A stretch of DNA of 18,585 bases, taken from assembly GCA_003353825.1 (NCBI GenBank), contig PIVW01000055.1, positions 1 through 18,585 of the forward strand, given 5' to 3'. Source of the DNA: Chloroflexota bacterium. Its GTDB lineage: Bacteria; Chloroflexota; Anaerolineae; J102. The position numbers were made by a program, and so were the translations under genes. The number at the start of each line of letters is the position of its first letter. Within the stretch, counting starts at the first letter, position 1. Under the pieces are notes generated by a model. That model saw only the letters and a program-made list of their open reading frames with translations. It made no database searches and was not told the origin of the DNA. Positions 7,106 to 15,365 of the stretch are shown here, in pieces.

Positions 7106-8092
7106 ATGAATATAAATTCCAGGATCAACAACAGCGCTTGTCGTTCACGCGAGCTGATCCCTATTCGTTTCTATTGGGTCACATTAGTGATTCTCGTTAG
7201 TGCGCTCCTCTCAGCCTGCAACCAAGTCCCAATTGCAGTCGAGTCAAGCTCAAGCGACAGCCCCCAGACCGCAGCCCGGGCTTTCGATATCACTGAGTTG
7301 AGTTTGCCACTAGTTCAAACCAAAAACTACGAAGAGCCTGATTCACCGAAATTCGAGGGACGGTACGCGCCCGAATTGCCAACCGATCCCGACTCGCTAA
7401 CTGTCGTCACTTACAATATCAAGGGTGGTGAAGAGGTGGCCAAAGCAGTTGAGAATTTTCAGACTTTGGAACAGCTTCAAAGTGCGGACATCATTATGCT
7501 GCAAGAGATGGATGAAACAGGTGTCGAACAATTAGCGAAAGAGTTGGGTTACAACTACGTGTATTATCCAGCCTCTGTTTCTCGAGAAGGGCGCAATACC
7601 GGCAACGCCATCCTGAGCCGCTGGCCGATGTCTGATACACGCAAAGTGATTCTTCCGAACCGGCATCCGGCAAATGGCCAGATGCGGATCGCTGTTCGTG
7701 CGACTATCCATGCCGGCGCGTCCGATGTTGAACTCTATTCCACGCACACCGAAACTTTCACCACACCCCCATCTTATCGCGAAGCTCAGATCAACGCTAT
7801 TGTCGAAGAGATCGGTGCAGGAGATAGCCTGACCATCGTCGGCGGTGACTTCAATACCGCCAGCGAGGGTAGCATGCAAAGTATGGCCGATCAGTTCGCG
7901 GCCGTGGGTATGGAGCGGATGGCAGCAGATACTGGGTCGACGATATCAAAGCTGGGTATTAAGCTGCCACCCTTCGACCATATCCTCGCGCGAGGCTTTT
8001 CTGAAATCACATCCGGCACGGTAGGAGAGGCGGACGCCAGTGACCATTTCCCTGTGTGGGTGCAGCTAGAGCTACAGGACAATGAGGAATAA
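7106..8092 (+). CDS. Endonuclease/exonuclease/phosphatase-family lipoprotein
   Basis: A 328-residue exported lipoprotein with a metal-dependent EEP hydrolase domain (the DNase I/sphingomyelinase/inositol phosphatase fold). The N-terminus has a basic region, a hydrophobic core (about 22-36) and the lipobox L-S-A-C38, so the mature protein is probably lipid-anchored. A polar linker spans about 40-97. The domain (about 98-323) shows the expected active-site series: N104 (VVTYNIKGG), E134 (MLQEMD), H214 (YSTHTE), D248 and N250 (GGDFNT), and D313-H314 (SDHFP). Its substrate could be nucleic acid, a phosphoinositide-like molecule or another phosphodiester. The start has only AAGGA at 15 bases, so a later start is possible, but the lipobox supports this N-terminus. 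It is monocistronic and faces gdhA. Confidence 0.88.
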   Translation: MNINSRINNSACRSRELIPIRFYWVTLVILVSALLSACNQVPIAVESSSSDSPQTAARAFDITELSLPLVQTKNYEEPDSPKFEGRYAPELPTDPDSLTVVTYNIKGGEEVAKAVENFQTLEQLQSADIIMLQEMDETGVEQLAKELGYNYVYYPASVSREGRNTGNAILSRWPMSDTRKVILPNRHPANGQMRIAVRATIHAGASDVELYSTHTETFTTPPSYREAQINAIVEEIGAGDSLTIVGGDFNTASEGSMQSMADQFAAVGMERMAADTGSTISKLGIKLPPFDHILARGFSEITSGTVGEADASDHFPVWVQLELQDNEE

Positions 8093-8184
8093 TTATGCGG
8101 ATTCAGTAGATCCAAAAGGGTAGGGAAAGCAACAGTTATGAATCTGAACACCATCACTTCAGAATATTTCTGGTGCAGCCCACG

Positions 8185-8242
8185 CGTACACTATCACACA
8201 AATTATCCCACATTAACCGAGACATTCGTGTGATAGCGTACG
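8185..8242. terminator. 15-bp inverted repeat between convergent lipoprotein and gdhA genes
   Basis: The arms 8185-8199 and 8228-8242 match at 14 of 15 positions around a 28-base loop. Each contains CTATCACAC or its complement next to a CGTAC end. The repeat lies between the convergent stops at 8092 and 8277, where a two-way transcription end is expected. There is no T run on either side, so termination by this hairpin alone is uncertain. It may instead be a small repeat element. Confidence 0.45.
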
Positions 8243-8276
8243 ATTTGAGACTTACTTGTGCCGCACGTTCCTCAGC

Positions 8277-9626
8277 TTAAACCAGACCTTGATCTAGCAT
8301 GGCATTAGCCACCTTAACAAAACCGGCAATATTAGCGCCGACCACGTAGTTGCCCGGTTGGTCATAGGTCTCGGCGGTGTCAACGCAGGTCTGGTGAATG
8401 CTTCGCATAATCGTTTGCAAGCGGCTGTCCACTTCCTCCCGTGTCCAGGAGAGACGCATGCTATTTTGCGCCATCTCTAAACCAGAAACAGCCACACCGC
8501 CGGCATTGGCGGCTTTTCCCGGCCCGTACAGGATGTTGTCATCCAAGAAGATGTCGACGGCATCGGGCATCGAAGGCATGTTGGCGCCTTCGCTCACCAC
8601 ATAGACGCCATTGCCGAGTAGATTTTGGGCGTCAGAGGCATTGATCTCGTTTTGGGTGGCGCTGGGAAAGGCACAGTCGGCTTTATGATCCCAAATGGGG
8701 TTGTAACCTAGAGCAGCATCGACCGGTGTGTATACGCTGTCGGGATAAGTTTCAGCATACTCGCAGATTCGTCCTCGCTTTAAGTTCTTCAGATCCATCA
8801 CAAAGTCGAGCTTTGCGCGATCGATACCCTCCTCATCGTAGATATAGCCGGATGAATCTGACAAGGTAATGGGTTTAGCGCCAAGATCGAGCAGCTTTTC
8901 GCAAGCATATTGGGCCACATTCCCCGAACCAGATACAAGGCAGGACTTGCCTTCTAAAGTCTCGCCACGAGTTGCTAGCATCTCTGCGGCAAAATAGACG
9001 GCGCCATAGCCCGTTGCTTCGGGCCGGATCAGGCTTCCCCCCCAATCCAAACCCTTGCCGGTGAGTACGCCCGTAAATTCATTGCGGATGCGCTTGTACA
9101 TGCCGAAGAGATAGCCGATCTCGCGAGCACCTACACCGATATCACCGGCGGGCACGTCAGTATCGTCACCGATGTGCCGGCTCAATTCGATCATAAAACT
9201 CTGGCAGAAGCGCATCACTTCATGATCGGTCTTACCCTTGGGATCGAAATCGGACCCACCTTTGCCTCCTCCCATCGCTAGAGTCGTAAGTGCATTCTTG
9301 AATACCTGTTCAAAGGCCAGGAATTTCAGAATACTGAGGTTAACAGAGGGATGAAATCGTAGACCACCCTTGTAAGGGCCGATGGCACTGCTCATTTCTA
9401 TACGAAAACCACGATTTACGCGAACAACACCATCATCATCCATCCAGGGCACCCGGAACATAATCACACGTTCGGGCTCAGTAATTCGTTCGAGGATAGC
9501 TGATTGTTGGTATTCGGGATTACGATCCAGCGCCGGCTTGACAGAGTCGAAAACCTCATGCACTGCCTGGTGGAATTCCTTCTGTTCAGGATCCCTGGCA
9601 ATAACCAGGTTCATGACATTTGACAT
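8277..9626 (-). CDS. gdhA: NADP-specific glutamate dehydrogenase
   Basis: A 449-residue cytosolic enzyme of the hexameric GDH family, which makes glutamate from 2-oxoglutarate, ammonia and NADPH. The substrate-binding and catalytic lysines fall at K86 (GPYKGGL), K110 (FEQVFK) and K122 (GGGKGG), with D162 (PAGDIGVG). All four lie three residues before the Clostridium symbiosum positions 89, 113, 125 and 165 as I recall them. The nucleotide-binding domain starts near residue 203, with G233-S-G-N-V-A238. The SDSSG stretch (256-260) after the second strand is typical of NADP enzymes such as E. coli GdhA. Length is normal for the family. An AAAGGAG site lies about 10 bases before the ATG. It appears to be a single-gene unit for ammonia assimilation. 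Confidence 0.96.
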   Translation of the reverse strand: MSNVMNLVIARDPEQKEFHQAVHEVFDSVKPALDRNPEYQQSAILERITEPERVIMFRVPWMDDDGVVRVNRGFRIEMSSAIGPYKGGLRFHPSVNLSILKFLAFEQVFKNALTTLAMGGGKGGSDFDPKGKTDHEVMRFCQSFMIELSRHIGDDTDVPAGDIGVGAREIGYLFGMYKRIRNEFTGVLTGKGLDWGGSLIRPEATGYGAVYFAAEMLATRGETLEGKSCLVSGSGNVAQYACEKLLDLGAKPITLSDSSGYIYDEEGIDRAKLDFVMDLKNLKRGRICEYAETYPDSVYTPVDAALGYNPIWDHKADCAFPSATQNEINASDAQNLLGNGVYVVSEGANMPSMPDAVDIFLDDNILYGPGKAANAGGVAVSGLEMAQNSMRLSWTREEVDSRLQTIMRSIHQTCVDTAETYDQPGNYVVGANIAGFVKVANAMLDQGLV

Positions 9627-9703
9627 TTTGTATAGTCTCCTTTGAATATATGGTTGGGTGAATCAGGCATATCGAGATGTAAGCGGTTAATCAGACAGAA
9701 TAT

Positions 9704-9943
9704 TCAGTAGACGATGACCGCACTGTTGTGCTCTTCCTTGATGATATGACCGACCGATAACTTCCCCGTGGCGGTCAAGCAAGGCAATTGGTGGTGGATT
9801 ACATACAACCCAAGCGGAACAGTCTCAAGCCCATATCTCAGTAACACTCTGTATACCACCCTCCCGGCACCCCATACCATCCGGCAGGCTCCGGTTCTTA
9901 CATCGCAACTATCAGACTGTTTGCTAACAGGGGTTTGATTCAA
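9704..9943 (-). CDS. Small hypothetical frame, doubtful gene
   Basis: A 79-codon open frame between gdhA and the PEP-synthase-like gene. It needs a TTG start and has no clear ribosome site. The translation (core LRYGLETVPLGLYVIHHQLP) matches no family I know, and no signal peptide or membrane helix stands out. The section around 9860-9905 is GC-rich with G runs on the minus strand, unlike the AT-rich bases around it, and could be a remnant of a structured element. I list it because the gap would otherwise be empty. Confidence 0.2.
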   Translation of the reverse strand: MNQTPVSKQSDSCDVRTGACRMVWGAGRVVYRVLLRYGLETVPLGLYVIHHQLPCLTATGKLSVGHIIKEEHNSAVIVY

Positions 9944-10284
9944 GAAATATGATATTGTTCCGCCTCAACGATCTATCGTGCAGGATTTGTTTTACTTCGT
10001 AATATGTCACCATGCGCATGCTATCATAAAATGAAAATGGGCGTCAAAAACGACTGCTTTATCGAAAGGGTAGGGGTGGGGCATTTCTGACAACTATCTG
10101 GCAAGACAACCGCATTTATAAGATGGAAGTTGCTGTACAGGGCGCCAATGTGGTGGCAATATCTCACCCGACCCCGTTTACCCACCGAGATATCCTCTTT
10201 TACAAATGTCGACGGTGGTGCATAATGGTTTTGTGCACGTACCATCACATTCATCACATTGAGTGCTCTGCAGGAAAACACCGA
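9944..10284. other. Upstream region of the PEP-synthase-like gene
   Basis: A 341-base stretch I treat as non-coding. An in-frame extension of the downstream gene from an ATG at 10123 is possible but reads as low-complexity, His-rich sequence with no family resemblance. A perfect tandem 9-bp repeat CATCACATT (10243-10251, 10252-10260) lies just before the preferred start. No convincing promoter was found. Confidence 0.5.
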
Positions 10285-13263
10285 ATGCCTTATACCTACT
10301 CTCTCCTCGGAAGTCGCGATTCGAGTTTCAAGCTATATCATGAACTGATGGCAAGAAAGGTGCAGAATATCCTCTTGGTGTCGACACCTTACGATGCCTG
10401 GATCATGGAAGAAGATGGCCGCCTTTCGGAGCGTATCGTCAATGAATACCGGGGACTTAACCTCATCCTCCCCCCCAGGCTTACCTGGGTAGCCACTGCT
10501 GCGGATGCTCTGCGCGCGCTCCAACAGAAAACCTTCGATCTCGTCATCACCATGCCGTTGGTCGGCGATATCGACGCCCACATGCTAGGACAACAGATCA
10601 AAATAGAAGAACCTGATCTACCGATCATTCTTCTCACGCAAAGTGATTGGACAGACCCGAAACTGATGGCCTCCGTGCGCCCACCAGGTATTGATAAGAT
10701 TCTGGTTTGGTCGGGGGATACCGATCTCTTGGTAGCCCTGGTTAAGAGTGTGGAAGACCAATGGAACTCGGCGCAAGACACAGAACTGGCCGGTATCCGC
10801 ATTATTCTATTTGTAGAGAACTCACCCCTGTATACCTCGATCTTGCTACCTATACTCTACAAAGCTTTGGTACAACAGACCAGTGCTGTTCTAGAAGACA
10901 AGCTAAATGAAGAGCATCGTATGCTCACCATGCGGGCCCGTCCCAAAATCTTGGTGGCCGAAACCTATGAACAAGCCATGCGATTGTTTACAGAATTCGA
11001 GCCGTACATTCTCGGTGTCATCTCTGATATGCAATTCCCACGCGAGCACGTCCTAGACGATAACGCTGGCCTGGATTTCCTGACCGACATCAAGCAAAAA
11101 CGTTTTGATATCGCCTTAGCACTCACCAGCGCTGATCCTGCAAATGCAGTCAAGGCCGACCTGATTCCGGCAGCATTTATCGACAAAACTTCACCCACAC
11201 TACGTAGCAAAATTCACGAATTCTTCCAGTATAGCCTCGCTTTTGGCGATTTCATTTTTCGAACTTCTGATGATAGTGAAATAGTAGACAGAGCCTCAGA
11301 TATTCGTGAAATGGAATTTTGTTTGCGCCGCCTGCCCGAAGCTGCATTACTCTATCATGTTAGGCGGAATGATTTCTCACGCTGGTTTTTCACTCGTGCA
11401 GAGTCCGTTCTAGCAGCACAGATCCGGGATATCACAACATCCGATTTTGCCGATATCGAAGCTATGCGCCGCCACCTGATCTCAGTGATCCATGTGCACC
11501 GAGAAGACCGTCAACGAGGTATCATCGTCGATTTTGGCGCGGCCGAATTCGACATTGCAACGGAGTTCTTCAAGATCGGACAGGGTTCATTAGGAGGTAA
11601 AGCACGGGGATTGGCCTTTGTAGCCTCACTCCTCAAAAATAGCAACGAATCACTGGCCGGCCACTATCAAGATATCGACATCCTGGTTCCGCAAACATTG
11701 GTGATCACCACTGAAGGTTTTGATAGCTTCGTCCAAAATAACGATCTGTCCCATCTTGCCTCTGTTGATGTGGAGGATAAGGATGTCGCCGAACGTTGCT
11801 TAACATCCACTTTCCCGCAAAGCATAAAAAAGGACTTACGGACTTATCTACAGCATGTACATTGCCCACTGGCGGTTCGCTCATCAAGTTTGCTAGAAGA
11901 TGCCCAATTTCGAGCTTATGCTGGCCTGTATCATACGTACATGTTGCCCAATAACCATACCAATATTAAGGTGAGGCTGGCACAACTCATACACGCTATC
12001 AAATTGGTCTACGCCTCGACCTACTTCAAGGGGCCAAAGGCATTCTCGCAACGAGTTGGGCGCAGGACAGAGGATGAACAGATGGGGGTGATTGTGCAAA
12101 AGCTGATCGGCGAGCATTATGGACGTTTCTTCTATCCGGCTATCTCTGGAGTTGCCCAATCCTATAATTACTATCCCTTTTCGCGCATGAAACCGGAAGA
12201 CGGCATCGCTACTATCGCGTTGGGATTAGGACGTTCTGTCGTAGAAGGAGAGAAAACACTGCGGTTTTCCCCAAAACACCCGCAACTTTTACCACAAAGA
12301 GCGTCAGTTGATACCCTATTAGAGAATGCCCAACGTTATTTCTACGCTCTGAACATGAATCAAGGCGAATCTATGCCGAGTATCAGTGATCTAGAAAACC
12401 TGACGAAACGAGAAGTGACTGATGTCGCGGATGAACTACCCATGCAATACCTCGCCAGCACCTATATTCCGGCTGAGCACCGTATTCGAGATACCACCCA
12501 AATACCTGGGCCTCGTGTTCTTACATTTGCCAACGTTCTCAAATATAAGCAATTCCCTCTTACCGATATGCTGGTTGAGGCGATGGCGATGGGCCAGATG
12601 GGCATGGGTAACCCTATCGAATTGGAATTCTCTGTGAATTTTCCACAAGACAATCGTCGGCCTCCATGTTTTGCCTTCTTGCAACTGCGCCCCATGACTG
12701 CCCGAGCCGAATCGGGTATCGTGGAGATATCAACATCCGATATCTCCACCAGTTTCTGTTACTCGACCCACGCCCTTGGAAATGTGCATCGTCGAGACAT
12801 GGCAGACATTGTTTTCGTCAAACCAGATACATTCGATACGAGTAAAACAAGGGAGATCGCTCGGCAGATCGGCACCGTTAATGCAAGGTTGATCACAGAA
12901 AAACGGCCCTACCTTCTCATTGGACCTGGTCGTTGGGGAACCGCCGACCCTTGGATCGGTATTCCGGTGACGTGGGCTGATATATCCAATGTAGGGGCGA
13001 TTGTAGAAACCACTCACAGGAGTCTCAACGCTGAATCTTCTCAAGGTTCACATTTCTTCCATAATCTGATGACCTCGGGCATTAACTATATTACAATGAC
13101 CGAATCGGACAAGCTAGATTGGTCTTGGCTGACAGGTTTACTTCCAGTATCCAGGCAATCCTACGTTGCCCACATCCGTCTCGATACACCCTTTTTGTGG
13201 AAAGTAGATGGCAGATCCTCCCGATGCGTGGGAATTGCTCAGCATGGCGCACAGGCAGATTAG
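10285..13263 (+). CDS. PEP/pyruvate-binding (PEP synthase-like) protein with receiver-like domains
   Basis: A 992-residue protein from the preferred ATG at 10285, which has AGGAAA about 9 bases upstream; an ATG at 10123 would add 54 residues. The N-terminal part holds two response-regulator-like domains. The first (about 20-120) lacks the phosphoacceptor Asp (DLVITMPLVGD). The second (about 210-330) keeps it at Asp248 (VISDMQFP), along with a Thr-Ser strand end and a Lys (FIDKTS). A PPDK_N-type ATP-grasp region follows: GQGSLGGKARGLAFV near 432, VRSSSLLED near 531, IALGLGRSVVEGE, and IELEFSVNF...LQLRPM. The C-terminal section, with GPGRWG near 880, is shared by large PEP/pyruvate-binding proteins I recall from Deltaproteobacteria and others. 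The swivelling phosphohistidine domain and PEP-binding barrel of true PEP synthase are absent. Reaction unknown; possibly a signal-controlled phosphotransfer protein. Confidence 0.85.
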   Translation: MPYTYSLLGSRDSSFKLYHELMARKVQNILLVSTPYDAWIMEEDGRLSERIVNEYRGLNLILPPRLTWVATAADALRALQQKTFDLVITMPLVGDIDAHMLGQQIKIEEPDLPIILLTQSDWTDPKLMASVRPPGIDKILVWSGDTDLLVALVKSVEDQWNSAQDTELAGIRIILFVENSPLYTSILLPILYKALVQQTSAVLEDKLNEEHRMLTMRARPKILVAETYEQAMRLFTEFEPYILGVISDMQFPREHVLDDNAGLDFLTDIKQKRFDIALALTSADPANAVKADLIPAAFIDKTSPTLRSKIHEFFQYSLAFGDFIFRTSDDSEIVDRASDIREMEFCLRRLPEAALLYHVRRNDFSRWFFTRAESVLAAQIRDITTSDFADIEAMRRHLISVIHVHREDRQRGIIVDFGAAEFDIATEFFKIGQGSLGGKARGLAFVASLLKNSNESLAGHYQDIDILVPQTLVITTEGFDSFVQNNDLSHLASVDVEDKDVAERCLTSTFPQSIKKDLRTYLQHVHCPLAVRSSSLLEDAQFRAYAGLYHTYMLPNNHTNIKVRLAQLIHAIKLVYASTYFKGPKAFSQRVGRRTEDEQMGVIVQKLIGEHYGRFFYPAISGVAQSYNYYPFSRMKPEDGIATIALGLGRSVVEGEKTLRFSPKHPQLLPQRASVDTLLENAQRYFYALNMNQGESMPSISDLENLTKREVTDVADELPMQYLASTYIPAEHRIRDTTQIPGPRVLTFANVLKYKQFPLTDMLVEAMAMGQMGMGNPIELEFSVNFPQDNRRPPCFAFLQLRPMTARAESGIVEISTSDISTSFCYSTHALGNVHRRDMADIVFVKPDTFDTSKTREIARQIGTVNARLITEKRPYLLIGPGRWGTADPWIGIPVTWADISNVGAIVETTHRSLNAESSQGSHFFHNLMTSGINYITMTESDKLDWSWLTGLLPVSRQSYVAHIRLDTPFLWKVDGRSSRCVGIAQHGAQAD

Positions 13264-13266
13264 CAA

Positions 13267-13283
13267 CTGTAGCTACCCTACAG
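13267..13283 (+). terminator. Small hairpin after the PEP-synthase-like gene
   Basis: CTGTAG (13267-13272) and CTACAG (13278-13283) form a perfect 6-bp stem with a 5-base loop, starting 4 bases after the stop codon. No T run follows, so it is a weak terminator candidate at best. Confidence 0.3.
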
Positions 13284-13336
13284 ACGGGACAAGATCACTG
13301 ATCTACACTGAATTTATATGAAGAATTTGATAAAAA

Positions 13337-13365
13337 TTGACAGCCCTTGCTCCTCGTGCTAGAAT
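13337..13365 (+). promoter_or_regulatory. Sigma70-type promoter of the regulator-moaA operon
   Basis: A consensus -35 box TTGACA (13337-13342), a 17-base spacer and TAGAAT (13360-13365), with an upstream TG giving an extended -10 (TGCTAGAAT). Transcription would start near 13372, about 55 bases before the regulator gene. This is the clearest promoter in the window. Confidence 0.8.
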
Positions 13366-13375
13366 CACTGCGCTC

Positions 13376-13390
13376 TGATAATGAGCATTA
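13376..13390 (+). promoter_or_regulatory. Dyad at the start of transcription (Fur-like or self-repression site)
   Basis: TGATAAT (13376-13382) overlaps a dyad TAATG-AG-CATTA (13379-13390) placed just after the predicted transcription start. The left half matches a Fur-box half-site (TGATAAT); the right half matches that motif only partly. The downstream SufR-like regulator could also bind here to repress itself. Which protein binds cannot be told from sequence. Confidence 0.35.
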
Positions 13391-13426
13391 GTTAATTGTT
13401 TAAGCGGCTTCGAAACTAAGCCAGAA

Positions 13427-14134
13427 ATGAGGCATTGGATAGTGCACCCCGTTCGCCAAACTATTCTCGAAATCTTAAAGCGTGAAAGACACGCTACTGT
13501 TGGTGAGTTGGCCGAACAACTGGAAATGGCGCCGGTATCGGTCCGACATCACCTGGATCTGCTGATCGGCGACAACCTGGTCAGCACACCGCGCGTGCGT
13601 CGTAGCAGCGGTGCAGGTCGCCCTCAACGGATTTATGCGCTGACGGCTGAGGCAGATTCTTATTTCCCGAACAACTACCGCCAATTGGCCGATGAAAGTC
13701 TACGCGCATTAAAAGAGGCGTTGTCCCCCGAGCAAATCGTTCTTGTCATGGGCGAACTGGCCAGCAGAACGGCACTTCAAGCACCGAAGGATCTTTCAAC
13801 TCTACCCCTGCAAGAACGTCTGGACGCGGTCGCTGAATACCTTACCACGATAGGCTATATGGCTGATGTACAGGTAGATGAAGACACACTGGTTCTACAC
13901 ACCTGCAATTGTCCATATGCTGAGTTGGCGCCTGTTCATCAAGAACTGTGTTATATGGATTTGCAATTGATGTGCAGGTTGTCAAGATTAGAACCACAAC
14001 GTATCGCTCATATTGTGGAGGGCGATGGGCGCTGCTCCTACCGTATCCAGCCTGAACATGACACCGACCCTACCGACCCTGTGGCTACACCCCTTGTGCT
14101 CGACATCAAGGCCAGGAGCGTCGCCCGTGTCTAA
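13427..14134 (+). CDS. SufR-like winged-helix regulator with Cys-rich sensor region
   Basis: A 235-residue transcription regulator. The winged helix-turn-helix (about 8-72) has the recognition segment MAPVSVRHHLDLL and a wing ending in GRPQRIYALT, as in SufR/DeoR-ArsR-like repressors. The C-terminal half holds C160, C162, C175, C183 and C203. C162-x12-C175 recalls the first spacing in cyanobacterial SufR; the other Cys are placed differently. It probably holds an Fe-S cluster and represses Fe-S genes when clusters are plentiful; that is inferred from family and context. The ATG at 13427 has no clear ribosome site. A GTG at 13442 preceded by GAGG at 9 bases is a reasonable alternative start. 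The gene overlaps moaA, and IscA-type and Nfu-type genes follow. Confidence 0.82.
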   Translation: MRHWIVHPVRQTILEILKRERHATVGELAEQLEMAPVSVRHHLDLLIGDNLVSTPRVRRSSGAGRPQRIYALTAEADSYFPNNYRQLADESLRALKEALSPEQIVLVMGELASRTALQAPKDLSTLPLQERLDAVAEYLTTIGYMADVQVDEDTLVLHTCNCPYAELAPVHQELCYMDLQLMCRLSRLEPQRIAHIVEGDGRCSYRIQPEHDTDPTDPVATPLVLDIKARSVARV

Positions 14135-15164
14135 CATAGCCCTGGTAATGCCATCAACAGATACGCAGATTGACAGCGCGCCTGGACTCTACGACACCTA
14201 TGGCCGCCATCTAAATTACCTGCGTATATCATTAACAGATGTATGCAATCTGCGCTGTGTCTATTGCATGCCCGAGCATATGGGCTTCAGGCCCCGCCAT
14301 GAGTTGATGTCTGATGACGAGCTGTTCACTATAGTGCAGATGATGGTGGATTTAGGGGTTAGCAAGATACGCCTTACCGGCGGCGAGCCTACCGTCAGAC
14401 CCAATGTTGTCGATATCGTGCGATTTATTGCTAAGCAGCCGGGCGTAGGCGACACGGCCTTGACAACCAATGGCTTACTCCTGCCACAGTTGGCCGAACC
14501 CCTGGCTCGGGCGGGGCTCAACCGTATCAATATCTCGATCGATACCATGAATCCCTCTAAATTCAAACGAATAACACGTTGGGGCGATCTCGACACCGTA
14601 TGGGCTGGTCTTGAAGCCGCGGAAGCCGCGGGTCTGGGTCCGCTCAAGATCAATGCCGTCGTCACACACGGGTTCAACGACGATGAAGTGATAGATTTAG
14701 CGAGATTGTCACTAGAGCGTAACTGGCAGATCCGTTTCATAGAACTCATGCCCTTTGGTAGTGAATCTGACTTTGCCCAAGATTCAGTCGTCTCTTCCGC
14801 CGAGACACGGCAACTGATCGAAGCCAGCCTGGGACCGCTCAGGGAAATCCCCGGCTATGATGGCAAGGACCCCGCCCGACCTTACCGGCTGGCAGGCGCG
14901 CGCGGCACTATCGGCTTTATCAGCACTATTACAGAACCCTTCTGCGCTGGCTGCAACAGACTACGATTAACCGCCGATGGCAAATTGCGTCTTTGCCTAT
15001 TACGAGACGGTGAGTATGATATCCTGACACCACTGCGTCAGGGTGTTGACATTGCTGAACTAAAGGATGCAGTTCTGCAAGCCGTTTTCCACAAGCCGTG
15101 GGGGCATGGTCTCCCTGAGGGTGAAATCCCGCAACTAAGGCTCATGTCGCAGATTGGAGGATGA
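14127..15164 (+). CDS. moaA: GTP 3',8-cyclase MoaA (molybdenum cofactor synthesis)
   Basis: A radical-SAM enzyme that, with MoaC, turns GTP into cyclic pyranopterin monophosphate, the first step of molybdopterin synthesis. The N-terminal cluster motif is CNLRCVYC (C-x3-C-x2-C), followed by TGGEP for SAM binding. The C-terminal [4Fe-4S] cluster motif is CAGC-x13-C (FCAGCNRLRL onward). The protein ends in Gly-Gly, the tail needed for activity in this family. I choose the GTG at 14127, giving 345 residues: AGGAG (14114-14118) lies 8 bases upstream and the length fits the family. It overlaps the regulator's stop by 8 bases, so translation is coupled. An ATG at 14148 lacks a ribosome site. No other moa or moe genes are in the window. 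Confidence 0.95.
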   Translation: MSNIALVMPSTDTQIDSAPGLYDTYGRHLNYLRISLTDVCNLRCVYCMPEHMGFRPRHELMSDDELFTIVQMMVDLGVSKIRLTGGEPTVRPNVVDIVRFIAKQPGVGDTALTTNGLLLPQLAEPLARAGLNRINISIDTMNPSKFKRITRWGDLDTVWAGLEAAEAAGLGPLKINAVVTHGFNDDEVIDLARLSLERNWQIRFIELMPFGSESDFAQDSVVSSAETRQLIEASLGPLREIPGYDGKDPARPYRLAGARGTIGFISTITEPFCAGCNRLRLTADGKLRLCLLRDGEYDILTPLRQGVDIAELKDAVLQAVFHKPWGHGLPEGEIPQLRLMSQIGG

Positions 15165-15365
15165 TCCCAGATATCACGCGAACGCGTCTATCGTAAACCA
15201 GCAGACCGGGTTGATGCGATTCCATGCTCACTCTGCGGCCACATTCTGGTCTACCCGAAATAGGTAACACAATACTTTATACGGACAACTCCTTACTTTT
15301 CTAATCCTAAAGATCGTTTACAATGCTATCGTTTATCACTCAACATTTGAGAGGTTATCTCTACA

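Noticed and set aside
10123..10284. In-frame upstream extension of the PEP-synthase-like gene from an ATG at 10123
   Set aside because: The extra 54 residues are His-rich low-complexity sequence without a ribosome site, while the ATG at 10285 has AGGAAA at good spacing and the domain pattern starts after it.
10470..10477. Shorter C or G runs of about seven bases in ctaG, gdhA and the PEP-synthase-like gene as phase-variation sites
   Set aside because: Runs of seven occur several times in the window and are too short to suggest switching. Only the ten-base run at 889-898 was kept.
14013..14126. Longer moaA starting at an ATG within the regulator gene
   Set aside because: It would overlap the regulator by over 100 bases and add 38 residues absent from the family. 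The GTG at 14127 has an excellent ribosome site.
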